From Emticicia aquatica (lineage in GTDB: Bacteria > Bacteroidota > Bacteroidia > Cytophagales > Spirosomataceae), in the NCBI RefSeq assembly GCF_923079645.1, contig NZ_CAKLPY010000002.1:434001-498000 (forward strand): DNA of 64,000 nucleotides, read 5' to 3'. Both the position numbers and the translations under genes were made by a program. The notes below the pieces were generated by a model that made no database searches, had not been told where the DNA came from, and was given only the letters and a program-made list of their open reading frames with translations. The first letter of the stretch is position 1. Each line of letters opens with the position of its first letter. Shown here one piece after another: positions 37,988 through 45,635 of this stretch.

Positions 37988-38665
37988 TTATACATGAAAG
38001 TTTTCGGTAACTACTTTTCCATCAAATAAATTTATAATTCGGTGCGAAAAACCTGCATCATAAGGCGAGTGCGTAACCATCACAATGGTTGTGCCTTCAT
38101 TATTGAGTTCCTGCAAAAGTTTCATTACTTCTTCACCATTGGTTGAATCTAAATTACCAGTTGGCTCATCGGCTAAAATCATTTTTGGTTTAGCAACCAC
38201 TGCACGAGCAATAGCCACACGTTGTTGTTGTCCACCCGACAATTGTTGTGGAAAATGATTACGGCGATGCATCATGTTCATGCGTTCGAGAGCTATTTCA
38301 ACCTTAACTTTACGTTCATCAGCTGGAGTTTTTAGATATAATAAAGGAAGCTCAACATTTTCATAAACCGTCAATTCATCAATCAGATTAAAACTCTGAA
38401 ACACAAATCCAATTGAGCCTTTGCGTAATGATGCCCGCTGACGCTCCGACATTGTAGCAACTTCATTTCCGTAAAAATCATAACTTCCACCTGAAGGATT
38501 ATCTAAGAGACCCAAAATATTGAGTAAAGTAGATTTTCCACAGCCTGATGGCCCCATGATAGCTACAAATTCGCCATCTTTGATTTCCATTGTTATGCCA
38601 TTTAAAGCAGTTGTTTCAACTTCTTCAGTAGTGAAGATTTTTTGAAGGTTGGTTGTTTTTATCAT
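37988..38665 (-). CDS. ABC transporter ATP-binding protein (MacB/LolD type)
   Basis: 225 residues. Walker [10 protein letters not shown] (38-46), Q-loop [13 protein letters not shown], signature LSGGQQQR (about 141), Walker [14 protein letters not shown] and H-loop VTHSPYD. The NLDS after Walker B and the ALNGI..EI start are typical of the LolD/MacB/FtsE subfamily that powers FtsX-type permeases. It is the only nucleotide-binding protein in the array, so it presumably serves some or all six permeases. Cytoplasmic face of the inner membrane. Confidence 0.95.
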   Translation of the reverse strand: MIKTTNLQKIFTTEEVETTALNGITMEIKDGEFVAIMGPSGCGKSTLLNILGLLDNPSGGSYDFYGNEVATMSERQRASLRKGSIGFVFQSFNLIDELTVYENVELPLLYLKTPADERKVKVEIALERMNMMHRRNHFPQQLSGGQQQRVAIARAVVAKPKMILADEPTGNLDSTNGEEVMKLLQELNNEGTTIVMVTHSPYDAGFSHRIINLFDGKVVTENFHV

Positions 38666-38760
38666 TTTTTTTCAGGTTTTAGAAAACAAAAATTATTTCT
38701 TTGTCTTCAAACTTTTTCTAGAGATTATCTATTTATAAATATTTTCTTTTTTTTCTTAAT

Positions 38761-38798
38761 TGTTTCAGTAAAAAGAATCGTTCATTTTTATTGAAACA
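38761..38798 (-). other. intra-operon hairpin after the adaptor gene
   Basis: Arms of 14 bases (38761-38774 and 38785-38798) pair with one mismatch around a 10-base loop, 12 bases after the adaptor stop. On the minus strand it is followed by A-rich rather than T-rich sequence, so it is more likely to affect mRNA stability or processing than to terminate. Confidence 0.5.
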
Positions 38799-38809
38799 GA
38801 AATAGTTTT

Positions 38810-40054
38810 TCAAAATTCCAGTACTTCATTATCGCCAAAATTTTCATAAGAACTTGTAATTACTTGTTCACCTACTTGTAATCCTTCCAAAACTTCAAAA
38901 TATTCTGGATTTTTACGACCTAAAGTAATTTTTCTTTTTGACGCTTTTTTACCTGATTTATCTACAACATATACCCAATTTCCGCCTGTATCCGAGAAAA
39001 ACCCGCCTACTGGAATCAAAACTGCTTTCGTTGCTTTACCCAATTCTAAACGAATCGGTGACGACTGACCACGTTTGATTCCTTCAGGAATTTTAGCAAA
39101 AACCATATCCACTTGAAAACGACCACTGCGTACTTCTGGATAAATTTTGGTTATTTCTAAGCCAAAATCCTTTCCATTGAACTCAAAAGAACCGCCTAAA
39201 CCTGCAAAAATTCTTGAAATATAATGTTCATCAATATCAACACGCATCTTGAAACCATTCAAATCATCTATTTGTCCAATATTTTGTCCTTGGCTAATAT
39301 TTGAACCAACTTCCACATCAATTGAAGATAACAAGCCAGCTACAGGAGCTTTTACTACTAAATTTTCGAGTGTTTCACGCCAAAGTTGTACATTTCGTTG
39401 TGTGCGTTCGAGTGTGCCTTCCAATTGTTTTATTTGCATTTCAGCATTTTCTTCTTGGTATCTTTGCGACTCAAGCGTGATTTCACGTTGTTTAATAAGT
39501 TTTTCATAATCACGTTTTGATTTTAAATAGTCTGATTCGGCTATCACTTTATCAGCATTTAATTTCTTATTTCGGTCATAAATATCTTTGGTTTGGTCAA
39601 TCTGAAAATCCAAATCATTTAGCGTTTGTCGAATCGTAAATTTCTCTACTTTCAATCGTTGACGTGTATTTTGAAGGTCATTTACCAAACGGCTTGCTTC
39701 AGTTTCTGACTGTAAAAAATTGAGTTTTAAGTTTTGATTTTCAAGTTTTAAAATCACTTGTCCTTGTTTTACCATATTTCCACCATCAACCACTTTTTCT
39801 TTTACATACCCCCCAACAATTGCATCCAATCTGATGGTTTTTAAAGGTAAAACAACACCAGTTACCACAATAAATTCGTCAAAGTCACCTTGAGTTACCG
39901 TCGAAATTGTTATTTTTTCTTTCTCAACATTCAGCTTTGTTCTTTTATCAGCAAAAGCAAATTGCCAAATCAATAAGGCCACCAAAAGTGTACCTCCACC
40001 AATCATTGCTATTCGTTGTGTATTCCAAAATTTTTTTTGAATTTGTCTGTCCAT
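38810..40054 (-). CDS. periplasmic adaptor (HlyD/MacA/RND-type membrane fusion protein)
   Basis: 414 residues. One membrane anchor (about 17-35) follows a basic start. A lipoyl/biotin-like half (GYVKEKVVDGGNMVKQGQVILKLEN), a long coiled coil (about 105-215) and the second half (VKAPVAGLLSSIDVEVGSNISQGQNIGQI) are in the usual order, then the beta-barrel and membrane-proximal domains (FFSDTGGNWVYVVDKSGKKASKR, VLEGLQVGEQVITSSYENF). Such adaptors link an inner-membrane pump to an outer-membrane channel. No TolC-like gene is in the window. It is the first gene of the operon; the sigma-54-like promoter and dyads lie just upstream. Confidence 0.93.
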   Translation of the reverse strand: MDRQIQKKFWNTQRIAMIGGGTLLVALLIWQFAFADKRTKLNVEKEKITISTVTQGDFDEFIVVTGVVLPLKTIRLDAIVGGYVKEKVVDGGNMVKQGQVILKLENQNLKLNFLQSETEASRLVNDLQNTRQRLKVEKFTIRQTLNDLDFQIDQTKDIYDRNKKLNADKVIAESDYLKSKRDYEKLIKQREITLESQRYQEENAEMQIKQLEGTLERTQRNVQLWRETLENLVVKAPVAGLLSSIDVEVGSNISQGQNIGQIDDLNGFKMRVDIDEHYISRIFAGLGGSFEFNGKDFGLEITKIYPEVRSGRFQVDMVFAKIPEGIKRGQSSPIRLELGKATKAVLIPVGGFFSDTGGNWVYVVDKSGKKASKRKITLGRKNPEYFEVLEGLQVGEQVITSSYENFGDNEVLEF

Positions 40055-40100
40055 TGTGGTATGCTATAAAATCTTTAAGGTTATTTTTAATTGAATTATT

Positions 40101-40115
40101 TCCAAACTTGTGCCA
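40101..40115 (-). promoter_or_regulatory. candidate sigma-54 promoter of the efflux operon
   Basis: Read on the minus strand, TGGCACAAGTTTGGA has a perfect -24 part (TGGCACA) and a weak -12 part (TGGA where TTGC is expected). It lies 46 bases before the adaptor ATG, which would give a leader of about 35 bases. Confidence 0.5.
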
Positions 40116-40166
40116 AAATCATAATACACTGATTATTAGATATTTACATATTTTATGAATTTTAAA

Positions 40167-40207
40167 ATTGTCCGTTTTCGGACAATCATTGTACGGTGTC
40201 GGACGTA
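40167..40207. promoter_or_regulatory. two tandem dyads, likely enhancer sites of the adjacent sigma-54 activator
   Basis: Copy 1 (40167-40186) has perfect 8-base arms ATTGTCCG and CGGACAAT around TTTT. Copy 2 (40188-40207), ATTGTACG..CGGACGTA, matches it at 14 of 20 positions. Their starts are 21 bp apart, two helical turns, so both face the same side of the DNA. They lie 52-92 bp upstream of the -24 element. Confidence 0.65.
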
Positions 40208-40351
40208 TTTTGAATACTTGTTTTTACTACAAAAAATAATTACAGTAGTTCAATTATCTGATAATCAGTTGATTACAAAAAAAGTCTCAATCTATGATTT
40301 GTTGAGGTCTAATTTTTGTCTTAGATTAGCAAATCTATCGAAAAAGCTATA

Positions 40352-41695
40352 ATGATTATGTCAAAACTTCTAATAATTGATGATGATGTTGATGTACTAA
40401 GTGCCGCTAAATTATTTTTAAAGCGACATTTCGGACAAGTGGATATTGAAAAAAATCCAGAAAGAATTCCATTTTTGATTACTAATGGCAATTATGATGT
40501 GGTACTGCTCGACATGAATTTCACTAGAGATGTAAACACAGGAAAAGAAGGATTTGAGTGGCTTGACCGAATTTTAGACATAGACCCGCTCATTTCGGTT
40601 GTGCTTTTTACTGCTTATGGAGATGTAGAAATGGCCGTACGTGCTATTAAAGTTGGTGCGGTTGATTTTGTCCTAAAACCTTGGGAAAATACAAAACTAC
40701 TTGACACCATGCAATCGGCGTATGAAATCAGATTGCAGAAAACAGGCAAAAGTGAAGAAAAGAAAAAATCTGCTAGCAAAGTTGATATTATTGGCAGTAG
40801 CCCTGCAATGCTCAAAATATTTGAAACCATTGAGCAAGTGGCTGCAACGGATGCTAATATTTTAATTTTAGGAGAAAACGGCACAGGCAAAGACCTAATA
40901 GCTAGAGCATTACACGAAAAATCAAACAGAGCAGAAATGCCATTTATACATGCTGATTTAGGGGCAATTTCAGAAACTTTATTTGAAAGCGAGCTTTTTG
41001 GTCATGTAAAAGGTGCATTTACTGATGCTCGTGAAGATAGAGCAGGAAGATTTGAAGAAGCAAACAATGGTACTATCTTTTTGGATGAAATTGGCAATAT
41101 CCCTTTGCCTTTGCAAGCAAAACTACTCAATGTCTTACAAAACCGAAGCATTACAAAAGTTGGCTCAAATAAATCAAAAACCATTGATATTCGTTTGATT
41201 TGTGCTACCAATGAACCAATTTATGAGCGAGTTGCTCAACGAACTTTTCGGCAAGATTTACTTTATAGAATCAATACTATTGAAATAAAATTGCCTTCAT
41301 TGCGTGAACGTCCAGAAGATATTTTACCTTTGGCAGAACATTTTTTAAAGATTTATCGCAAAAAATATAATCGCCCAGTCAATACTATTAGTGCTACTTT
41401 GGCAAAACAATTACAACGCTATCACTGGGCAGGAAATGTGCGAGAGCTGCAACATGCCGTTGAGCGAGCTGTCATTCTTGCTAAAGGAAATACACTTCAA
41501 CCCGAAGATTTTTTCTTTGAAACTCGGCAAGAATCAGCACCTTCATTCGACCAAACTTATCAATTGGAAGAAGTTGAGAAGATGCTGATTATTAAGACAC
41601 TAAAGAAATTTAATGGCAACATCACCGATGCTGCACGTGAAATGGGCCTCACTCGCCAAGCACTTTATCGACGAGTAGAGAAGTATGGAATTTAG
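40352..41695 (+). CDS. sigma-54-dependent response regulator (NtrC family)
   Basis: 447 residues in three domains. Receiver (about 5-125): acidic cluster DDD (10-12), phospho-acceptor D54 in VVLLDMNF, and K in VLKPWEN. AAA+ domain (about 150-380): Walker A GENGTGKD, the sigma-54 loop GAFTDA (a variant of GAFTGA), Walker B GTIFLDEIGN, and R fingers near FRQDLLYRINTIEI. Fis-type HTH at the end (GNITDAAREMGLTRQALYRRVEKYGI). It would activate sigma-54 promoters after phosphorylation. No histidine kinase is adjacent. It is divergent from the adaptor-ABC operon, with the tandem dyads between them. A second ATG at 40358 is an equally good start. Confidence 0.95.
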   Translation: MIMSKLLIIDDDVDVLSAAKLFLKRHFGQVDIEKNPERIPFLITNGNYDVVLLDMNFTRDVNTGKEGFEWLDRILDIDPLISVVLFTAYGDVEMAVRAIKVGAVDFVLKPWENTKLLDTMQSAYEIRLQKTGKSEEKKKSASKVDIIGSSPAMLKIFETIEQVAATDANILILGENGTGKDLIARALHEKSNRAEMPFIHADLGAISETLFESELFGHVKGAFTDAREDRAGRFEEANNGTIFLDEIGNIPLPLQAKLLNVLQNRSITKVGSNKSKTIDIRLICATNEPIYERVAQRTFRQDLLYRINTIEIKLPSLRERPEDILPLAEHFLKIYRKKYNRPVNTISATLAKQLQRYHWAGNVRELQHAVERAVILAKGNTLQPEDFFFETRQESAPSFDQTYQLEEVEKMLIIKTLKKFNGNITDAAREMGLTRQALYRRVEKYGI

Positions 41696-41702
41696 TTGGT
41701 AA

Positions 41703-43205
41703 TTAATTTGCACATCCGCCAAATTCTGTTTTAAAAACTGTTCCACCATCAGCTTTAAAACCAGCGTTTAGCGTTATACTTTTCCCTGCTCGATAAGTTA
41801 CTTTTGTGCCGCTCCCAGTTACTTGATTAGTAGCTGTAATTCTACCTGTTGTTGCATTAACTTCTTTGGTAATAATCCCTGATGAATAATTATCTGTTGG
41901 ATTAATCAAAGTTAATGTTTCAGAACATGGTGGTGGACAAATTGATATTAGAGTAAAAGCTTTTGTTGGACTATTTGTTACTACTGGTGAGGATGATATA
42001 ACTCGAAGCTGATAACCACTTCCTAAAGCTACTGTATTAGGAACATTCGCAACCAACGTACCAGCAGTAGTACTATTAAGCGTTCCAATTGTGGTTGGTG
42101 ATGCAAAACTCCCTAAAGCATCTGATAATTGGGCAGTAAAAACATTATCAACTGCATAAGTTCCAGTCAATGTAATTGGAATATTGAAATTATTTAATAA
42201 ACACCATTGCGTAGGAATAGAACCAATCACTACAACATTATCTTGCACAATAAAACTATTATTACCTACAACAGTCCACTTATTATTTATATCCTTGGCT
42301 CTAAAAAATAGTGTGTGTGTGCCGTTCGAAAGACTACCAAGATTAACTGTAAAATCTTTACTAACGTTTGTTCCAGCTGCAAAAGTTACAGGAGTTCCAT
42401 TTCCATACCCTAAGTCATTATCAATGAAATATTCCATTGCTGTAATGTTTGGTAAACTTGCGGTTGGTAACGTTTCTTTATAGAATGGTCGAACTCCTAC
42501 AATACTCCATTTGTTATTAGCATCTTTAGCTCGTAAACTCAAAAAATGAAAACCATCTGACATACCATTAGGCAATGGAATTTGAAAACTTTGCGAAACA
42601 CTTGAACTTGCAGTAAATGTAACTGGTGTACCATTTCCATATCCTAAGTCATTATCAATGAAATACTCCATTGCTGTAATATTTGGTAAACTTGGGGTTG
42701 GTAACGTTTCTTTATAAAAAGGTCGAACTCCTACAACACCCCAATGATTATTGGCATCTTTAGCTCGTAAACTCAAAAAATGAAAACCATCTAAAATACC
42801 ATTAGGCAATGGAATTTGAAAACTTTGCGAAACACTTGAACTTGCAGTAAATGTAATTGGAGTACCATTTCCATATCCTAAGTCATTATCAATGAAATAC
42901 TCCATTGCTGTAATGTTTGGTAAACTTGCGGTTGGTAACGTTTCTTTATAGAAAGGTCGAACTCCTACAACACCCCAATGATTATTGGCATCTTTGGCTC
43001 GTAAACTCAAAAAATGAAAGCCATCACTATTTGATGAGAGATTCACTGAAAAATCAACAGTTACGGGGTTTCCTTCTGTAAAACTGACGCTTATACCACT
43101 TCCATAACCAGGGTCAGCATCAATAAAATATTCCATTTGGGTAATATTTTGAGCAAAACCTTGATTAATACTGAATAATAATAAACATACAATTAATTTT
43201 CTCAT
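41703..43205 (-). CDS. secreted tandem-repeat protein with 3-coathanger stack C-terminus
   Basis: 500 residues with a signal peptide (MRKLIVCLLLFSINQGFAQ). Four ~78-residue repeats follow, each starting ITAMEYFIDNDLGYGNG (first copy ITQMEYFIDADPGYGSG) and including DGFHFLSLRAKDANN and GVRPFYKETLP. At DNA level copies 2-4 are nearly identical with a 234-bp period (unit starts around 42409, 42643, 42877). A beta-rich section (about 300-420) and a C-terminal 3-coathanger stack domain (TYRAGKSITLNAGFKADGGTVFKTEFGGC) end the protein. Surface or extracellular location is likely. It is 20 bases after the beta-helix gene and convergent, by 7 bases, with the response regulator gene. Confidence 0.82.
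   Translation of the reverse strand: MRKLIVCLLLFSINQGFAQNITQMEYFIDADPGYGSGISVSFTEGNPVTVDFSVNLSSNSDGFHFLSLRAKDANNHWGVVGVRPFYKETLPTASLPNITAMEYFIDNDLGYGNGTPITFTASSSVSQSFQIPLPNGILDGFHFLSLRAKDANNHWGVVGVRPFYKETLPTPSLPNITAMEYFIDNDLGYGNGTPVTFTASSSVSQSFQIPLPNGMSDGFHFLSLRAKDANNKWSIVGVRPFYKETLPTASLPNITAMEYFIDNDLGYGNGTPVTFAAGTNVSKDFTVNLGSLSNGTHTLFFRAKDINNKWTVVGNNSFIVQDNVVVIGSIPTQWCLLNNFNIPITLTGTYAVDNVFTAQLSDALGSFASPTTIGTLNSTTAGTLVANVPNTVALGSGYQLRVISSSPVVTNSPTKAFTLISICPPPCSETLTLINPTDNYSSGIITKEVNATTGRITATNQVTGSGTKVTYRAGKSITLNAGFKADGGTVFKTEFGGCAN
42409..43140 (-). repeat. 234-bp coding tandem repeat
   Basis: CCTAAGTCATTATCAATGAA recurs at 42409, 42643 and 42877, exactly 234 bp (78 codons) apart, with only scattered base changes between copies. 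A fourth, more diverged copy extends to about 43140. Recent expansion or gene conversion is implied. Confidence 0.85.
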
Positions 43206-43225
43206 GTCTTTTATTGTAGTTTATT

Positions 43226-44299
43226 TTAATTATTTGCTCTAACAGTTACACTCACTTGTAGGGGTACACTTGTATTTCCAGCTCCTGAAGTGGTAAAGTT
43301 TGTAGTGATTGGCACAGTAGGTAAACCTGAAAGCACATAAGGGTTTGCTCCACCAAAAGCACCTGCATCAGTGCCTCCAGTGCCCACGCCTTTAGCTGGA
43401 GAAGTTAAAACAAGTTGAAAGTTTTTATCAATTAACCCAACATCGTATGGGTCAGATAATAAAAAAAGTGTTGAGTAATCTCCATTATTTATATTCCCAT
43501 TTCCTGTTGGTAGTATAAATGAACAAGTATTACCTGTTGGTAAACAAGCAATAATATTGTTAGAAATAGTTGTTCCAGTGTGAATAATTGGGTCAAATAA
43601 TAATTGTTGAACACAACTATTACAAGCATTACTTCTAAAAATATTATTAGCGATTGTACTATTAACTAAATTGGTTAAAGTACTGTTATTTTGGGTAGAA
43701 AAAGTATTATTAGTAAAGACACTATTAGAAAAATATTTAATTCCTCCTCCAATAATATTATTTTTAAAAGTACAATTTTCAGGACTATGAGCTTCACTAT
43801 AGCCCCATATATTACCTGTTATAAAGCATTTTGAAAATGTAATAAAGCTTTGAGAAGCTGAACTAAAGGCAATATAATTTGTATTTTGAATATAACACCT
43901 TTCAATAGTTATATTGCTAACATTATTAAAGCCTAAATTATTCGTATAAATTCCTGTGACAGATGTATTTGCACTTCCTGCATTAAAAGTTATTCCATTA
44001 ATCATTGACATTCTTAAATCAAAAGACACATTTGAATTCTGAGCTAAGAAATAGCCATTTCCAATAATACTTAATCGTTTGGTGCAGTCAAGAGTTCCAT
44101 AGCTTGATGCACTTGGTTCTACATAAATAATATCTCCATCAGCCGCAGCATCATGGGCAGCTTGTATTGTTGTGTAAACATTTAAACCAGATACGCCAAC
44201 ATTATTATTGCATCGTCTTATAGTTTGAGCATAAATCGAAATACAAGTAAATAATAAAGCAATTATACTTAAAATTGAAGTAGAAATTATTTTTTTCAT
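43226..44299 (-). CDS. secreted right-handed beta-helix-like protein
   Basis: 357 residues with a signal peptide (MKKIISTSILSIIALLFTCISIYAQ). It begins with the pectate-lyase-like entry VYTTIQAAHDAAADGDIIYVEPSA, then short Asn-rich rungs (ITFNAGS, NITIERCYIQNTNY, NCTFKNNIIGGG, STIANNIFRSNAC) typical of parallel beta-helices. It ends GTDAGAFGGANPYVLSGLPTVP, common in Bacteroidota surface proteins with this fold. No catalytic motif is visible. It is between the LytTR gene and the repeat protein with gaps of 22 and 20 bases, so the three form an operon. Confidence 0.8.
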   Translation of the reverse strand: MKKIISTSILSIIALLFTCISIYAQTIRRCNNNVGVSGLNVYTTIQAAHDAAADGDIIYVEPSASSYGTLDCTKRLSIIGNGYFLAQNSNVSFDLRMSMINGITFNAGSANTSVTGIYTNNLGFNNVSNITIERCYIQNTNYIAFSSASQSFITFSKCFITGNIWGYSEAHSPENCTFKNNIIGGGIKYFSNSVFTNNTFSTQNNSTLTNLVNSTIANNIFRSNACNSCVQQLLFDPIIHTGTTISNNIIACLPTGNTCSFILPTGNGNINNGDYSTLFLLSDPYDVGLIDKNFQLVLTSPAKGVGTGGTDAGAFGGANPYVLSGLPTVPITTNFTTSGAGNTSVPLQVSVTVRANN

Positions 44300-44321
44300 T
44301 TTTTTGGGTTTAATTGTGATT

Positions 44322-44615
44322 TTAAAAATTATGTAACAAACTCATCTTTCTTCTCGAAACTTTTACTTCACTTCCATCAATAAGCTTTACGGTAGCCTTT
44401 TTCCCATTCTTTGAGACACTTTTTATGAAATCAGGATTTAGTAAATGAGATTTATTTACTCTCAAAAAACTTATTAGTTGCGGTTTTGCTTGGTGTTGTT
44501 TGAGGGTGGTTGAAGAGACTAGCTTTCGTCCATTTTGTAAATAAAAAATAGTGTAGTTGATATCTGCTTTGAGATAAACAATTTCTTGACTTTGTGGGTA
44601 GTTGGTACGGTTCAT
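44322..44615 (-). CDS. stand-alone LytTR DNA-binding protein
   Basis: 97 residues: nearly the whole protein is one LytTR domain (EIVYLKADINYTIFYLQNGRKLVSSTTLK, FLRVNKSHLLNPDFIKSV, VKLIDGSEVKVSRRK). No receiver domain precedes it, so it is not a normal LytR/AlgR response regulator. It heads the operon of the two secreted proteins. Regulation of that operon or of itself is a reasonable inference; how it would sense a signal is not visible. Confidence 0.9.
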   Translation of the reverse strand: MNRTNYPQSQEIVYLKADINYTIFYLQNGRKLVSSTTLKQHQAKPQLISFLRVNKSHLLNPDFIKSVSKNGKKATVKLIDGSEVKVSRRKMSLLHNF

Positions 44616-44751
44616 AGGCTATTAATTATTACTTAAAGTGTGTAAATTTCAAATACCACTTAAAATCTTTTTAGTGTTTTTGTGGATGTTTTGAGCTAAA
44701 AACTACAATTTAAGTTCAAACGTTATCTGTGAAAACATTTAATGTACTGGC

Positions 44752-44782
44752 TTGCAAAGATTTAGTTTTATACTTAGCTTTA
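44752..44782 (+). promoter_or_regulatory. promoter of the PAS-LuxR regulator
   Basis: TTG (44752-44754), a 20-base spacer and TAGCTTTA (44775-44782), 7 of 8 to TAnnTTTG. The predicted start point falls at the palindrome 44784-44803. Confidence 0.5.
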
Positions 44783-44783
44783 C

Positions 44784-44803
44784 AATACTGAATATTCAGT
44801 ATT
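44784..44803. promoter_or_regulatory. 20-bp perfect palindrome at the regulator's start point
   Basis: AATACTGAATATTCAGTATT is fully self-complementary and directly follows the predicted -7 box of the gene at 44825. Six T residues follow. An operator for autoregulation is more likely than a terminator, as the stem has almost no loop. Confidence 0.5.
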
Positions 44804-44824
44804 TTTTACCACTAAACAATTGCC

Positions 44825-45607
44825 ATGAATATAGTCTCTTGCCCTTTTAATTTTAATGAGTTCAAAAAAATATGGAATTCTGGTGGTCTTAATGAAGATA
44901 TGGATGTTGTAGCGAATCTTGTAGAAAATAATCCTTTGCTACACGAAACACTTATCATGCAAGGTCATGCTTTAGCTGTATTAGATATCAAAACTATGCA
45001 GTATCCCTTGATTTTAGGAGATGTAGAAAAAGTATGTGGCTGGTCTAGTGAGTATTTTTATAAAGTAGGCGTGGAAGGATACATTAGTCACTTTTTACAT
45101 AATGACCAATTAGGTTTAAATGAGGTTTCAAAACAAATTAATGCTTATGTACCAACCTTAAAGCAAGAACAAATAAAAAAATTTAGGGCAATTTATGATT
45201 ATCAAATGGTTGGAGAGGATGGTCTAACTAGAAGAGTCTGCCAAGAAAGTATTGCATTAAAGACTGATGCCAATGGTAATATTAGCTATTTTTTAGCTTA
45301 TGTTTCAGATATTTCTCATTTTAAAAGAGAAGGAAAACAACATATTCACCTTTCTGGCGGCGATAAAAATCTTTTATTTGAAATCATAAATGAGACCAAT
45401 ACATGCAATCAATTACCGTTGCTGAGTAAGCGTGAATCGGAAATTGCAAAATTATTAGGAAATGGCCTACTTAGTGAACAAATAGCAGATAAGTTACATG
45501 TAAGCTTAAATACTATTCATACACACCGCCAGAATATGCTAAGAAAATTAGAATTAGTAGATACAACCGAATTGCTCAATTTCATTAAAATATATAGGCT
45601 TTTATAA
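44825..45607 (+). CDS. PAS-LuxR-type transcriptional regulator
   Basis: 260 residues. A PAS-like sensor region covers about 40-175 (ALAVLDIKTMQYPLILGDVEKVCGWSSEYF, SYFLAYVSDISHFKRE). The C-terminal ~65 residues are a LuxR/GerE HTH: LSKRESEIAKLLGNGLLSEQIADKLHVSLNTIHTHRQNMLRKL. Ligand unknown. No receiver or kinase domain. It is divergent from the LytTR operon, sharing the 209-base intergenic region, so the two regulators may control each other or the secreted proteins. The start ATG 44825 gives MNIVSCPFNFNEFKK. Confidence 0.87.
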   Translation: MNIVSCPFNFNEFKKIWNSGGLNEDMDVVANLVENNPLLHETLIMQGHALAVLDIKTMQYPLILGDVEKVCGWSSEYFYKVGVEGYISHFLHNDQLGLNEVSKQINAYVPTLKQEQIKKFRAIYDYQMVGEDGLTRRVCQESIALKTDANGNISYFLAYVSDISHFKREGKQHIHLSGGDKNLLFEIINETNTCNQLPLLSKRESEIAKLLGNGLLSEQIADKLHVSLNTIHTHRQNMLRKLELVDTTELLNFIKIYRLL

Positions 45608-45632
45608 ATACTATTTATAAAAGCCTATTTTC
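45594..45632. terminator. terminator overlapping the LuxR gene's stop codon
   Basis: 17-base arms (45594-45610 and 45612-45628) are exact complements around a single C, so the real loop is made of the inner AT bases. TTTT follows. The TAA stop (45605-45607) is inside the left arm. It also faces the convergent ArsC-like gene. Confidence 0.8.
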
Positions 45633-45635
45633 CGA

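Noticed and set aside
42409-43140. CRISPR array
   Set aside because: The repeats are 234 bp, contiguous and coding; no short direct repeats with unique spacers are present.
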